Notes: generated by a model from the letters alone, not told the origin. A DNA stretch of 40,799 nucleotides from Pseudomonas sp. PB120 (GCF_009761815.1 NZ_RWIN01000048.1:1-40799); one strand, 5' to 3'; counted from the first letter of the stretch, positions 1 to 9,461 are shown. Made by a program: numbers and translations.

Positions 1-80
1 CCTGCTCGCGATGACGGAGTGTCAGCTGAATCAATGTGACTGTCACACCGCCATCGCGAGCAGGCTCGCTCCCACAGGGA
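1..80. repeat. REP/REPIN inverted repeat, cut by the window edge
   Basis: The right arm at about 53-80 reads CATCGCGAGCAGGCTCGCTC followed by CCACAGGG, a typical Pseudomonas REP. The inverted partner CCTGCTCGCGATG begins at base 1 and is truncated by the window start. An inner GTGTCA/TGACAC pairing lies between the arms. The element sits just 3' of the regulator gene ending at 120. It belongs to the same broad family as the copies near 5297, 12391 and 16590. Confidence 0.8.
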
Positions 81-119
81 TCTCCACAGGGATTGTGTGG
101 TTCAGAAAACTCTGGGGTA

Positions 120-1628
120 TCAGGGCTTACCGGAAATCCCGTACTTGCGCAGGCGAATGGCAATCGCGCTGTGCGACGTCTGCAACCGCGCAGCGAGCAA
201 ACGACTGGAGGGATAGCTGCGGTAAAGCTGTTCGAGCAAATGCTTTTCAAACCCTTCGACAGCCTCTTCCAGACTGCCCACTTCACCGTCGATTTGCCGC
301 TCGACAGCCGTCCGCGCGATGTCCAGATCATCGATGCCCACCAACGGATTTTCACAAATGGCAGCAGCACGAAAAATCACGTTTTGCAGCTGCCGCACAT
401 TGCCCGGCCAGCGGTTGCCGAGCAGCGCCGGGTAGGTGCCGGGCGCCAGCCGACACAGCGGCCGCTGGATCTGCGCACAGGCCTGCTGCATGAAGTGATT
501 GGCCATCAACAGTATGTCATGACCGCGCTCGCGCAATGGCGGCACCTGCAGGTTGAGCACATTCAACCGGTAAAACAGGTCTTCGCGAAAGCGGCCTTCG
601 GCGACCATTTTTTCCAGGTCACGGTGCGTGGCGCTGAGCACCCGCACGTTGACCTTGACCTCACGGTCGCCACCGACCCGACGGAAGCAGCCATCGCTCA
701 AAAAGCGCAGCAACTTGGCTTGCAGGTACGGCGACATTTCACCGATTTCATCGAGGAACACCGAGCCGTTATCCGCCAGTTCCAGCAGGCCGAGCTTTCC
801 GCCGCGCTGAGCGCCAGTGAAGGCGCCGGAGGCATAGCCGAACAACTCGCTTTCGGCGAGGCTCTCCGGTAGGGCCGCGCAGTTCAGGGCCAGGAACGGC
901 GCGTCCCGGCGGGTGCTGATGGCGTGGCAAGCACGGGCCACCAGTTCTTTGCCGGTGCCGGTCTCGCCCTGAATCAACAGCGGCGCGTCGAGAGTTGCAA
1001 CGCGTTGGGCGCGGGCCTTGAGCGCACGGATCACCGGCGATTCGCCGAGCAACGCGTCGAAGCCTTCAGCGTGGTCGTGATGCAGCGCTGACAGGCGTTC
1101 ACCGATGCGGCTCGGTTGATACAGGGTGAGCAACGCCCCGGCGTCGGTGATTGGCATGGCATCGAGCAGCAAGGTCTGGCCGGCAAGGCTGACCTCATGC
1201 ATCGGCAGACGGAAACCGTGCTCGATCAACGTGCGTTGCAACGACGGGTCATCGAACAAAGCCGTCAACGGCTCACCGGCCGGTTCGCGGCCGCAGAGTG
1301 CGATCAGCGCCGGATTGGCCAGCAACACCTGACCCTCTCCATCCACCGCCAGCACCGGGTCGGAACTGGCCGCCAGCAATGCATCCAGCTGCAAGCGCCG
1401 ACGTTGCCCCGGCAGGATGTCGACCATCGTCACCGCTTGCACGCCGCGTACGCCGAGCAGCGCATCGCGCAGTTCCTCCAGCACATCGGCGCCGAGGGTC
1501 GGCGCGTCGATGTACACGTTCGGCGGGACCATCTCCACGGCGTCCAGGTTGAAGCTGCGCCCACCGAGCAGGGCCAGCACTTCCTGGGTGATGCCGACGC
1601 GGTCGATGAAGGTGACGTGAATGCGCAT
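120..1628 (-). CDS. gcsR: TyrR/PhhR-like sigma-54 enhancer-binding regulator, probably GcsR
   Basis: This is a 502-residue regulator in the TyrR architecture. It has an N-terminal ACT domain (about 1-75, starting MRIHVTFIDRVG), a PAS-like domain (about 80-190), an AAA+ domain with Walker A GETGTGKE, and a Fis-type helix-turn-helix at the C-terminus (LAARLQTSHSAIAIRLRKYG). The sigma-54 contact motif GAFTGA is intact at residues 268-273. In my recollection true PhhR has GAFEGA, so I favour the glycine-responsive paralogue GcsR, which activates the glycine cleavage operon in P. aeruginosa. That assignment is from memory. A longer reading frame runs upstream to 1673, but the ACT domain starts exactly at the ATG at 1628, preceded by a purine-rich AGGCCTCCC stretch. 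Its targets are not visible here and may lie beyond the left edge. PhhR-like is the alternative name. Confidence 0.85.
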   Translation of the reverse strand: MRIHVTFIDRVGITQEVLALLGGRSFNLDAVEMVPPNVYIDAPTLGADVLEELRDALLGVRGVQAVTMVDILPGQRRRLQLDALLAASSDPVLAVDGEGQVLLANPALIALCGREPAGEPLTALFDDPSLQRTLIEHGFRLPMHEVSLAGQTLLLDAMPITDAGALLTLYQPSRIGERLSALHHDHAEGFDALLGESPVIRALKARAQRVATLDAPLLIQGETGTGKELVARACHAISTRRDAPFLALNCAALPESLAESELFGYASGAFTGAQRGGKLGLLELADNGSVFLDEIGEMSPYLQAKLLRFLSDGCFRRVGGDREVKVNVRVLSATHRDLEKMVAEGRFREDLFYRLNVLNLQVPPLRERGHDILLMANHFMQQACAQIQRPLCRLAPGTYPALLGNRWPGNVRQLQNVIFRAAAICENPLVGIDDLDIARTAVERQIDGEVGSLEEAVEGFEKHLLEQLYRSYPSSRLLAARLQTSHSAIAIRLRKYGISGKP

Positions 1629-1685
1629 GGGAGGCCTGCAAGGGTGGCGAACGAAAATGAGTATGACCGGCAAGCATCGTGCCTG

Positions 1686-2600
1686 TCAGGTGCTGCCGGT
1701 GTTGCGCGAGCAGGCGGCCAGGTCTTCGAGAAATGCCTCGAGGATCGGCGGCGGGGCGGTGCCGCGCCGGGTGATCACGTCGAACGGCGACATCAGTTGC
1801 AGGCTGGCCGGCGCCAGTTGGTGCATCTCGCCGGTCTTGATCCACTGCGCGGCGAAGTGCGCGGGCAGAAAGCCCAGGTAGGCCCCGGAGATGATCAGAA
1901 TCGCCAGTGCTTCGATGTTGTCGACGGTGGCCGCTGCCTTGCTGACGCCCAGGTGTTCCAGGTCGTATTGCTGCATGTAGCCGCGCACGACAATCCGGCT
2001 CGCGGAAATCTCTTCGAGCAGTTCATCGCCCTCGGCGGTGCTCCCATGCAGCGGATGCCGCCGCCCGCAATACAGGCCCAGCGCTTCCTGATACAGCGGC
2101 GAGTGCAACAGGCCCGGCACGTAGATCGGGAAGTGCCCGATGGCCAGGTGCAGGCGGCCGTCGAGCACGCGTTCTTCCAGTTCGGCGGGGGTGCCGACGT
2201 ACACGTTCAGGTGCACGTCATGCCCCCGGGACACGAAGCGCTGGGTGGTGCGCGGGATCGGCGAGTCCGGGTCGGTGATGGTGGTGTCGATGATCCCCAG
2301 GTTGAGCTTGCCGCTGATGTGCTGCTTCAACACATCGGCGTCCATGCAGAAATTTTCCACCGCCGACAACAGGCGCTGGGTCGCTTCATGGATCGCCACG
2401 CCTTGCTCGGTCAGGCGAAAACCGCTGCGCCCGCGCTGGCAGAGTTTGACCCCAAGGCGGGTTTCCAGGTGGGTCATCTGCTCGCTGATGGTCGACTGCC
2501 CGGCATTCAACGCCGCTTGCGCCGCAGAAAAACCGCCGCACCGGACAATCGTGGCAAACACCCTGAGCAGTTTCAGATCGACGTCGTGAAGCTGAATCAC
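1686..2600 (-). CDS. LysR-family transcriptional regulator
   Basis: This 304-residue protein has the standard LysR layout. A winged helix-turn-helix occupies residues 1-65 (FSAAQAALNAGQSTISEQMTHLE), followed by a periplasmic-binding-like effector domain from about 95 to 300. It is divergent from the ureohydrolase operon starting at 2753. The 152-bp gap holds a T-N11-A inverted repeat (2625-2639) directly followed by a second dyad, which is the usual LysR arrangement. I infer that it controls that operon in response to the substrate or an intermediate of the pathway. The effector is unknown. The adjacent enhancer-binding protein gene lies 57 bp downstream on the same strand. Confidence 0.9.
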   Translation of the reverse strand: MIQLHDVDLKLLRVFATIVRCGGFSAAQAALNAGQSTISEQMTHLETRLGVKLCQRGRSGFRLTEQGVAIHEATQRLLSAVENFCMDADVLKQHISGKLNLGIIDTTITDPDSPIPRTTQRFVSRGHDVHLNVYVGTPAELEERVLDGRLHLAIGHFPIYVPGLLHSPLYQEALGLYCGRRHPLHGSTAEGDELLEEISASRIVVRGYMQQYDLEHLGVSKAAATVDNIEALAILIISGAYLGFLPAHFAAQWIKTGEMHQLAPASLQLMSPFDVITRRGTAPPPILEAFLEDLAACSRNTGST

Positions 2601-2624
2601 CTTGGACCTCCCGCGTGTGGATGC

Positions 2625-2648
2625 ATCGGTAATGCCGATATGAGTATC
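2625..2648. promoter_or_regulatory. Candidate LysR binding region (two abutting dyads)
   Basis: ATCGG-TAATG-CCGAT at 2625-2639 is a perfect inverted repeat of the T-N11-A type. It is followed, with a 3-bp overlap, by GATA-TGAG-TATC at 2637-2648. The pair lies 25 bp upstream of the LysR start and about 105 bp upstream of the ureohydrolase start. This fits a recognition site plus activation site for the divergent operon. Confidence 0.6.
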
Positions 2649-2752
2649 TGATGTTTAGCATTTTTTCCACGAAAACCTGCGCCCATAGTCACTCCAACGG
2701 CGAACGCCTTCCACGTCCGCCGAGCCGACAACAAGAATTGGAGAGGCCTGAA

Positions 2753-3757
2753 ATGTCGAACAACGGTTATGAATCCGGTCGCCTGAACCTGCCATTCGTG
2801 GGGCACTGCACCTTTGGCAAATCCCCGGTGTGCACCGATTGGGATGCCCTGGACGCGGACGTGGCGGTGCTCGGCGTGCCCAACGACATGGGCACCCAGT
2901 GGCGCTCCGGCGCACGCTTCGGGCCGCGCGGCATTCGCGAGGCATCGACCTTGTTTTCCTTCGGCCATGCCGGCGCGTATGACCATGAAGATGACGTGAT
3001 GTACCTGACCGCCGCCGACGTGCGCATGGTCGACGTCGGTGATGCCGACATCGTGCACACCGATATGGTCACCAGTAACCAGAACACCGAATACGCCGTG
3101 CGCAAGATCCTCGACGCCGGCGTCATGCCCGTCGTGCTCGGCGGCGATCACTCGGTGCACGCACCGGTGATCAAGGCGTTCGAGGGGCGCGGGCCGATTC
3201 ACATCATCCACTTCGATGCGCACCTGGACTTCGTCGACGAGCGTCACGGCGTTCGCTACGGCCATGGCAACCCGCTGCGCCGCGCCTCGGAAATGAACCA
3301 CATCGTCGGCATGACCCAGATGGGCATCCGCAACGTGTCGTCGTCCAATCGTGATGACTACGAAGCGGCCCACGCGGCGGGCTCCAAGATCCTCTCGGTG
3401 CGCGATGTGCGCCGCCTCGGCGTCGAGGGCGTGCTGGCGCTGATCCCGCAGAACATCAATTACTACATCACCATCGACATCGACGGTTTCGACCCGTCCA
3501 TCGCCCCCGGCACTGGCACGCCGAGCCACGGCGGCTTCCTCTACTACGAAGTGCTGGAAATCATCCAGGCCCTGGCCAAACGCAGCCAGGGCAACATCGT
3601 CGGCATGGACCTGGTCGAGGTGGCGCCGGTGTATGACCCGACGGGCATGACTTCGATCCTGGCGGCGCAACTGCTGCTCAACAGCATCGGTTTCATCTTC
3701 CACGAGCGGGCCCAGGCGCGGCACGTCCTGAACAAAACCAGCACCGCTTCGGCGTGA
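2753..3757 (+). CDS. Ureohydrolase, agmatinase/guanidinobutyrase family
   Basis: This 334-residue enzyme belongs to the arginase/agmatinase superfamily, which hydrolyses a guanidino group to an amine plus urea with two Mn ions. All six metal ligands are present: H133 in GGDHSVH, D155/H157/D159 in DAHLD, and D242/D244 in DIDGFDPS. A longer frame reaches back to 2651, but the ATG at 2753 is preceded by TTGGAGAGG and matches the usual family length of about 320 residues. It is the first gene of an operon with an aldehyde dehydrogenase, an NCS1 permease and a GMC alcohol dehydrogenase. That context suggests the substrate is not simply agmatine. A guanidino acid produced by oxidation of an alcohol (guanidinobutyrase- or guanidinopropionase-like activity) is my preferred inference. 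Exact specificity cannot be read from the sequence. Confidence 0.88.
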   Translation: MSNNGYESGRLNLPFVGHCTFGKSPVCTDWDALDADVAVLGVPNDMGTQWRSGARFGPRGIREASTLFSFGHAGAYDHEDDVMYLTAADVRMVDVGDADIVHTDMVTSNQNTEYAVRKILDAGVMPVVLGGDHSVHAPVIKAFEGRGPIHIIHFDAHLDFVDERHGVRYGHGNPLRRASEMNHIVGMTQMGIRNVSSSNRDDYEAAHAAGSKILSVRDVRRLGVEGVLALIPQNINYYITIDIDGFDPSIAPGTGTPSHGGFLYYEVLEIIQALAKRSQGNIVGMDLVEVAPVYDPTGMTSILAAQLLLNSIGFIFHERAQARHVLNKTSTASA

Positions 3758-3775
3758 CCCACAGAGAGCCTAGAA

Positions 3776-5284
3776 ATGGACACGATCGTTAAGCAGTATC
3801 TGCAGAAATTCGGTGTATCCGAAGCCACCCAGACCTTTCTCAGCAAGGTGCAGAAAATGTTCATCGGTGGCGCCTGGGTCGAGGCCAGCGACGGCCAGAC
3901 TTCTGACGTCATCGAACCCTCGACTGAGGGCCTGATCACGCGCATTCCCATGGGCACCACCGACGATCTGGACCGCGCCGTGCAAGCCGCCCGTGCACAG
4001 TTCGACGGCGGCGCGTGGCGCCAGGCCAAGCCGGCGGAACGCGAGCGGATGATGCAGCGCCTGGCTGATCTGATCGAACAGAACGCGGCCGAGCTGGCGG
4101 AAATCGAGTCGATCGACATGGGCAAGTCCGTGGCGTTTGCCAAGGATGTCGATATCCAGGGCACGGTCGATACCCTGCGCTATTTCGCCGGCTGGGCGAC
4201 CAAGCTCCACGGGCGTACGGTCGAGCCTTCGTTGCCCGGCAATTACCTGGCCTATACGCGCAAGGAAGCGGTGGGCGTGGTCGGTGCGATTGTGCCCTGG
4301 AACTTTCCGCTGCAAACCATGGCCTGGAAGCTCGGCGCCGCGCTGGCGACCGGTTGCACGGTGGTGGTCAAACCGGCCGAATTGACTTCGCTGTCGGCGC
4401 TGCGGTTTGCCGAGCTGGTGCAGGAGGCGGGCATTCCCGACGGGGTGATCAACATCGTCACCGGGCGCGGCAGCGTAGTCGGTGCGGCCATGGCCACGCA
4501 CCCCGGCATCGACAAGCTGACCTTCACCGGTTCGACCCCGGTCGGTCGTACTGTCGGGCGCGCGGCGCTGGACGAAATGAAGCGACTAACCCTGGAACTC
4601 GGAGGAAAATCACCGGTAATCGTGCTGGCCGATGCCGACGTTCCGGCGGCCGCCCAAGCCATCGCCAACGGGGTGTTTTTCAATTCGGGGCAGGTGTGCG
4701 ATGCCGGTACTCGCGCCTACGTGCATCGCAGCATTTATGACGAATTCCTGCGCGAACTGATCGCCTACACCCGCACCCTGAAAATGGCCCCGGGCCTGGA
4801 CCCGGACTGCTTCATCGGCCCGCTGGTTTCAGCGTTGCAGAAAGAGCGCGTGACCGACTACATCGAGACCGGCAAGCGTGAAGGCGCGCAACTGGTCTAC
4901 GGCGGCCAGCCTGTCGAGGGTCCTGGTTTCTTCGTCGAACCGACGATCTTCGCCCACTGCCGCAACGATATGCGCATCGTCCAGGAAGAGATCTTTGGCC
5001 CGGTGCTGGTGACGGCGCCGTTCGATGATGAGGAAGAGGCACTGTCGCTGGCCAATGACTCGCCGTACGGCCTGGCAGCCGCGCTGTACTCCAATGACCT
5101 GGGCAAGGTGCACAGCCTGATTCCACGGTTGCGAGCGGGTTCGGTCTACGTCAACGCCCACGGCACCCTCGACCCGTCGATGCCGTTCGGTGGCTACAAG
5201 CAGTCCGGATTCGGCAAGGACCTGGGCGCCGAGCAGCTCGATTACCTGCTCGAAACGAAAGCGGTGTGGATCACATTGCCGTAA
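3776..5284 (+). CDS. NAD(P)-dependent aldehyde dehydrogenase
   Basis: This 502-residue member of the ALDH superfamily converts an aldehyde to a carboxylate. It has the cofactor and catalytic signatures PWNFPLQ, FTGSTPVG and LELGGKSP (general base E274), with the nucleophile C308 in FNSGQVCDAGTR. Many relatives have CCAGTR at that point, so the D after the cysteine is a small departure. It starts 18 bp after the ureohydrolase and is preceded by a GAGAG Shine-Dalgarno-like stretch. By context it should oxidise the aldehyde made by the GMC enzyme (7039-8727), yielding an acid (for example an omega-guanidino acid) for the ureohydrolase. Betaine-aldehyde or aminobutyraldehyde dehydrogenases are the nearest named classes. 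The substrate is inferred. Confidence 0.92.
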   Translation: MDTIVKQYLQKFGVSEATQTFLSKVQKMFIGGAWVEASDGQTSDVIEPSTEGLITRIPMGTTDDLDRAVQAARAQFDGGAWRQAKPAERERMMQRLADLIEQNAAELAEIESIDMGKSVAFAKDVDIQGTVDTLRYFAGWATKLHGRTVEPSLPGNYLAYTRKEAVGVVGAIVPWNFPLQTMAWKLGAALATGCTVVVKPAELTSLSALRFAELVQEAGIPDGVINIVTGRGSVVGAAMATHPGIDKLTFTGSTPVGRTVGRAALDEMKRLTLELGGKSPVIVLADADVPAAAQAIANGVFFNSGQVCDAGTRAYVHRSIYDEFLRELIAYTRTLKMAPGLDPDCFIGPLVSALQKERVTDYIETGKREGAQLVYGGQPVEGPGFFVEPTIFAHCRNDMRIVQEEIFGPVLVTAPFDDEEEALSLANDSPYGLAAALYSNDLGKVHSLIPRLRAGSVYVNAHGTLDPSMPFGGYKQSGFGKDLGAEQLDYLLETKAVWITLP

Positions 5285-5296
5285 GTCACAGCCCCC

Positions 5297-5397
5297 TGTA
5301 CGAGCGAGCTCGCTCGCGATGAACCCAAGAACACCACGGGGTGTCAGGCCGCCAGCGTTATCGTTGGCGACCATCGCGAGCAAGCTCGCTCCTACAG
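5297..5397. repeat. REPIN (paired REP) inside the operon
   Basis: Left arm TGTACGAGCGAGCTCGCTCG (5297-5316) and right arm CGCGAGCAAGCTCGCTCC (about 5375-5392) form a long inverted repeat. They are separated by a spacer that differs from those at 12391 and 16590. The repeat fills most of the 183-bp gap between the dehydrogenase and permease genes, where it may stabilise the upstream mRNA or reduce read-through. Confidence 0.85.
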
Positions 5398-5467
5398 GTT
5401 TACCGGCAAGGACGCGCCGAAAGAACGCGGTTATTTCGTCATGATCTTCCAACAATAAGAGCCCATC

Positions 5468-7036
5468 ATGAACACAAACGCCAAGTCCGCCACGAGCGTG
5501 TCCAGCTTCGATGACAAATCCGTCGTCGAAGGGCATTCCATCGATTTCATCCCGGAGAACGAGCGCACCGACAAACTGTCGAGCCAGGGCCCGTTCTGGT
5601 TTCTCGGCAATTTCACTTTCTTCACCATGACCATCGGTTTCGTCGGTCCCAGCGTCGGCCTGACCGCACTCTGGACCACACTCGCCGGCACACTGGGCAT
5701 CATGTTCGGCACACTGTTCATGGCGTTTCACGGTTCGCAAGGTCCGCACCTTGGCCTGCCGCAGATGATCCAGTCGCGGGCGCAGTTCGGCTATCGCGGG
5801 GTGATTCTGGTGCTGCTGGCGACGCTGTTTGTGTTCGCCGGTTTCAACATCGTCAACCTGGTGTTGATGATGCAAGGCCTGCACACGCTCTTCGGCTTCA
5901 ACCCCGCCGTGATCGCGGTGGCGGTGACGATTCCGGCGGCGGTCCTGGCCATCCTCGGCCATGACTGGATGCATCGCAGTTTCAAATGGGCCTTGTACCT
6001 GTCGCTGCCGTTGTACGGCCTGGTGACGTTGGCGGTGTTGATGGGCTGGGTGCCCGATACCGTGCTGCCGGCGCTCGCGCCCGGCGAAGTGGCCCCGGCA
6101 CCGTTGGGGTTCAACTGGACCGGTTTCATCGCCCAGTTCGCCGCGGCGGCGAGTTACAACATCGCTTATGCGCCGTACGTGTCCGACTATTCGCGCTACC
6201 TGCCGAAAAACACTTCCAGCGGCAAGCTGATTGCGGTGGTGTTCCTCGGCGCTTCGTTGTCCGGCGCGTGGATGATTTCCGTGGGCGGCTGGCTGGCCGA
6301 TCACCTGCACTCCACTGACGTGCTGGTGGCCCTCGGGCAAGTCGGCAATACCGTGTCGCCGCTGATGGGCACGGCCGTGGTGGTCATCACCATTCTGGCG
6401 TTCCTGCCGGTGATCGCGATGAACATCTACAGCGCGAAGCTGACCACGCTGACCTGCGTCGACTCGATCAGGCACATCGAGCCCACCCGCAAGGCGCGGA
6501 TCCTGGCCATCGGTTTTGTGATCCTGCTGCAACTGGGCGTGGCCCTGAGCATCCAGAGTTCGGGCAAAGGCCTGTCGGTACTCGGCATCTATCTGGTGGT
6601 GATGTTGTACTTCCTGGTGCCCTGGACCTCGGTCAACTTGACCGACTACTTTTTCGTGCGCAAGGGCCGCTACGCCATCCCGCACTTCTTCATGCCCCAC
6701 GGCAACATCTATGGCAGCTGGGGCCTGCGCGGCATCGCGGCGTATGCCATCGGCTTCATCTCGATGATCCCGTTCTTTTACATCTACGACGGTGTCGAGC
6801 AACGTGAAGTCTACGTCGGCCCGCTGGCCAAGGCCTTGGGCAGCATCGACATCGCCTGGCTGGTCGGGCTGATCGTCTCGGGGCTGGTCTACTACTGGTT
6901 CAGCCGTTCGATCGACCTCAAGCGCGAAGAAACCGTGATTCAGCACATCGAAAAAACCACCCCGCAATACACCACCGGCGACACGTCGACCCAGCACTCG
7001 TTGCCGGTTTTCAAAGAATCGACGGTCGGGAGATAA
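5468..7036 (+). CDS. NCS1-family cytosine/purine-type permease
   Basis: This 522-residue inner-membrane transporter has about 12 hydrophobic segments. It shows the NCS1 hallmarks, including [14 protein letters not shown] in the first helix region, [20 protein letters not shown] near residue 235, and [17 protein letters not shown] near 395. NCS1 proteins carry nucleobases, hydantoins, allantoin, thiamine and related N-rich compounds with H+ or Na+. It lies after a REPIN and two bases before the GMC oxidoreductase, so it should import the substrate of this operon. A guanidine-type or quaternary-nitrogen alcohol is plausible but not shown. The ATG at 5468 is preceded by a weak AAGAG-like site. 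Confidence 0.9.
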   Translation: MNTNAKSATSVSSFDDKSVVEGHSIDFIPENERTDKLSSQGPFWFLGNFTFFTMTIGFVGPSVGLTALWTTLAGTLGIMFGTLFMAFHGSQGPHLGLPQMIQSRAQFGYRGVILVLLATLFVFAGFNIVNLVLMMQGLHTLFGFNPAVIAVAVTIPAAVLAILGHDWMHRSFKWALYLSLPLYGLVTLAVLMGWVPDTVLPALAPGEVAPAPLGFNWTGFIAQFAAAASYNIAYAPYVSDYSRYLPKNTSSGKLIAVVFLGASLSGAWMISVGGWLADHLHSTDVLVALGQVGNTVSPLMGTAVVVITILAFLPVIAMNIYSAKLTTLTCVDSIRHIEPTRKARILAIGFVILLQLGVALSIQSSGKGLSVLGIYLVVMLYFLVPWTSVNLTDYFFVRKGRYAIPHFFMPHGNIYGSWGLRGIAAYAIGFISMIPFFYIYDGVEQREVYVGPLAKALGSIDIAWLVGLIVSGLVYYWFSRSIDLKREETVIQHIEKTTPQYTTGDTSTQHSLPVFKESTVGR

Positions 7037-7038
7037 CC

Positions 7039-8727
7039 ATGGCTACGCAAAAATACGACTACATCATCATCGGCGCCGGCTCCGCGGGCTGTGTGTTGGC
7101 CAACCGCTTGAGCGAAGACCCCGCCACCTCGGTGCTGGTCCTGGAATTCGGCGGCAGCGACCGCAGCGTGGTGATCCAGATGCCGAGTGCGTTCTCGATC
7201 CCGATGAACACCAAGAAGTACAACTGGCGCTACGAAACCGAACCGGAGCCGTTCCTCAACGGCCGGCGGATTCACTGCCCGCGCGGCAAGGTGCTGGGTG
7301 GCTCATCGTCTATCAATGGCCTGGTGTACATCCGTGGCCACGCCTATGACTTTGACGAATGGGAATCCCTTGGTGCCCAGGGCTGGGGCTACCGCAATTG
7401 CCTGCCGTACTTCAAACGGGCCGAGAGCTACGAGGAGGGCGGCGACAACTATCGCGGTCAGACCGGGCCTTTGCACACCACCAACGGCAACCACATGAAA
7501 AACCCGCTGTACGGGGCCTGGGTCGAAGCGGGCGCCGAGGCGGGTTACATCAAGACCGACGACTGCAACGGCTTCATGCAGGAAGGCTTCGGCGCGATGC
7601 ACATGACGGTGAAAAATGGTGTGCGTTGCTCCACCGCCAACGCCTATTTGCGCCCGGCCATGGGCCGTCCGAACCTGACCGTGATCACCCACGCCATGAC
7701 CCGGCAGATCCTCCTCGACGGCAAGCGGGCAGTGGGCATCAGCTATGACCATCAAGGCCAGACCCACGAGGTTTATTGCAACCGCGAAGTGCTTATTTCG
7801 TCCGGCCCGATCGGCTCGCCGCATTTGCTGCAACGCTCCGGCATCGGCCCGGCCGACGTGCTGCGCAACGCCGGGATCGAGGTGCGCCATGACTTGCCGG
7901 GGGTGGGGGAGAACCTGCAGGATCACGCCGAGGTGTACATCCAGTTCGGTTGCAAGGAACCGGTGACACTCAACAGCAAAATGGACCCGCTGAGCAAACT
8001 GCTGATCGGCCTGCGCTGGTTGCTGTTCAAGGATGGTCTTGGCGCGACCAACCATTTCGAGGCCGGTGGTTTCATCCGCTCCGAGAAGGGGTTGCGCTGG
8101 CCGGACATCCAGTTTCACTTCCTGCCGGCGGCCATGCGTTACGACGGCAACAAGCCGATCAAAGGTCATGGCTTCATGGTGCTCACCGGGCCGAACAAAC
8201 CGAAAAGCCGCGGTTACGTTCGCGCCCGTTCCGCCGACCCTTACGAGCATCCGCAGATCCAGTTCAACTACCTGCAACGCGAAGAGGACCGCGAAGGCTT
8301 CCGTCGCTGCATTCGCCTGACCCGCGAGATCATCGGCCAGAAAGCGATGGACCGTTTCCGTGACGGCGAGATTTCGCCGGGGGCGTTGGTCACCTCCGAT
8401 GCGGACATCGACGCCTTCGTGCGCGAGAACCTCGAGAGCACCTACCATCCGTGCGGTTCGTGCCGCATGGGCGAGGACGACATGGCGGTGGTCGATTCCG
8501 AATTGCGCGTGCATGGCATCGCCGGTTTGCGGGTGATCGATTCATCGGTGTTCCCGACCGAACCAAACGGCAACCTCAATGCCCCGACGATCATGCTCGC
8601 CGAACGGGCCTCGGATCTAGTGCGCGGCCGCAAAATGCTGCCAGCCTCCGAGGTGCCCGTCGGGCTGGTTGAGCATTGGGAAACCAGCCAGCGCTCATCG
8701 CTGCCGGGGCGCAACGTTCGGGTCTGA
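7039..8727 (+). CDS. GMC-family FAD alcohol dehydrogenase, choline-dehydrogenase-like
   Basis: This 562-residue flavoenzyme resembles BetA. The dinucleotide motif GAGSAG is at residues 12-17, and the GMC signatures [12 protein letters not shown] and [18 protein letters not shown] follow. The active-site pair is H470 in [10 protein letters not shown] and N514 in [10 protein letters not shown]. The 44-residue spacing equals that of His466/Asn510 in choline oxidase, so the alcohol-oxidising chemistry looks intact. It starts 2 bp after the permease stop and is the last gene of the operon. Genuine betA is usually with betB and betI. Here the partners are a ureohydrolase and an NCS1 permease, which argues for a different amino- or guanidino-alcohol substrate. 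The enzyme would feed the aldehyde dehydrogenase at 3776. Confidence 0.9.
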   Translation: MATQKYDYIIIGAGSAGCVLANRLSEDPATSVLVLEFGGSDRSVVIQMPSAFSIPMNTKKYNWRYETEPEPFLNGRRIHCPRGKVLGGSSSINGLVYIRGHAYDFDEWESLGAQGWGYRNCLPYFKRAESYEEGGDNYRGQTGPLHTTNGNHMKNPLYGAWVEAGAEAGYIKTDDCNGFMQEGFGAMHMTVKNGVRCSTANAYLRPAMGRPNLTVITHAMTRQILLDGKRAVGISYDHQGQTHEVYCNREVLISSGPIGSPHLLQRSGIGPADVLRNAGIEVRHDLPGVGENLQDHAEVYIQFGCKEPVTLNSKMDPLSKLLIGLRWLLFKDGLGATNHFEAGGFIRSEKGLRWPDIQFHFLPAAMRYDGNKPIKGHGFMVLTGPNKPKSRGYVRARSADPYEHPQIQFNYLQREEDREGFRRCIRLTREIIGQKAMDRFRDGEISPGALVTSDADIDAFVRENLESTYHPCGSCRMGEDDMAVVDSELRVHGIAGLRVIDSSVFPTEPNGNLNAPTIMLAERASDLVRGRKMLPASEVPVGLVEHWETSQRSSLPGRNVRV

Positions 8728-8741
8728 TTTGCTTGAGCCGG

Positions 8742-8767
8742 CCAGGCAACCGGGGGAGGTTGCTTGG
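8742..8767 (+). terminator. Hairpin after the catabolic operon
   Basis: CCAGGCAACC (8742-8751) pairs with GGTTGCTTGG (8758-8767), with one G-T wobble and a 6-base G-rich loop. It starts 14 bp after the GMC stop codon. There is no clear T-run, so this may act as an mRNA 3' stabiliser or a weak terminator. Confidence 0.5.
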
Positions 8768-8848
8768 CGATAAGGCATATTGCTGGCCCCCATGTTTTCA
8801 AGTTACCGCCAAAATCACTTTATTTTCAGGTGGTTAGGCGGAATGGAA

Positions 8849-9178
8849 ATGCGCAAGGTATTGATCACGCTGGTGTCGTTTTCTGTGTTCAGTGGTGTGG
8901 CCGGGGTCCAGGCCAAAGAGCTGCAGTCCAATGATCGCTTCATGTGCAGCTGGGGCGCGGGCACGGCGGCGAGGGCGCAGGAACTCAAACTCTCGGGCGT
9001 CTCGCTGTACGCCGCCCGGCAAAAAATACGCGCCTACAGTTTCAACAAGCCCTGGATGCGGATGATGGCCATGGGCATCACCGAGCAAACCTACGACAGC
9101 CCGTCGCGTTACAAACCGGCGGCTGTCCGGGAGAGCTTTTATGAAGAGTGCCTTCGTTACAAGCTGGCTCGTAAATAA
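8849..9178 (+). CDS. Small secreted protein of unknown function
   Basis: This is a 109-residue protein with a clear signal peptide (MRKVLITLVSFSVFSGVAGVQA, cleavage near residue 22). The mature part of about 87 residues is basic, with exactly two cysteines (in FMCSWG and EECLRYK) that could form one disulfide in the periplasm. An ATG six bases earlier (8843) is also possible. I prefer 8849 because the TAGGCGG stretch at 8835-8841 then has normal spacing. I do not recognise the family. It is separated from the upstream operon by a hairpin and from the downstream operon by a REP pair, so it is probably monocistronic. Confidence 0.7.
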   Translation: MRKVLITLVSFSVFSGVAGVQAKELQSNDRFMCSWGAGTAARAQELKLSGVSLYAARQKIRAYSFNKPWMRMMAMGITEQTYDSPSRYKPAAVRESFYEECLRYKLARK

Positions 9179-9223
9179 CCGAATCCCCCTGGCCAGACAC
9201 ACTCACCGAAGCCGCTGACCAAC

Positions 9224-9362
9224 TGTGGCGAGGGGATTTATCCCCGTTCGGCTGCGCAGCAGTCGTGAAACCTGTGCGCTGGGTATTCCCGAAACACCGC
9301 ATCGCCTGATTTCACTGCTGGGGCCGCTTCGCAGCCCAACGGGGATAAATCCCCTCGCCACG
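9224..9362. repeat. Inverted repeat pair, 'GGCGAGGGGATTTATCCCC' type
   Basis: TGTGGCGAGGGGATTTATCC (9224-9243) recurs in inverted form as GGGGATAAATCCCCTCGCCA (9341-9360). An internal GGCTGCGCAGC / GGGCCGCTTCGCAGCCC pairing lies between. This is a second REP-like family, distinct from the 'GAGCGAGC' type and related to the copy at 40720. Apart from this repeat and the operator at 9462, I see nothing coding in 9179-9553. Confidence 0.8.
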
Positions 9363-9461
9363 GGTTGCCATCTGCCCCCAAGTCTCCCCATCACAAAAAA
9401 CGTCGCGACTGTCGTGAAAACGACCTGTTTACGCTGAACGCGAACCACGATGATTTTTCTG

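Noticed and set aside
36..872. Plus-strand 278-codon open frame over the enhancer-binding protein gene
   Set aside because: It is antisense to the well-conserved AAA+ domain and has no recognisable motif.
7039..8727. Calling the GMC oxidoreductase betA and the aldehyde dehydrogenase betB
   Set aside because: The betI-betB-betA order is absent and the partners are a ureohydrolase and an NCS1 permease. The BetI-like gene is 6 kb away in another regulon.
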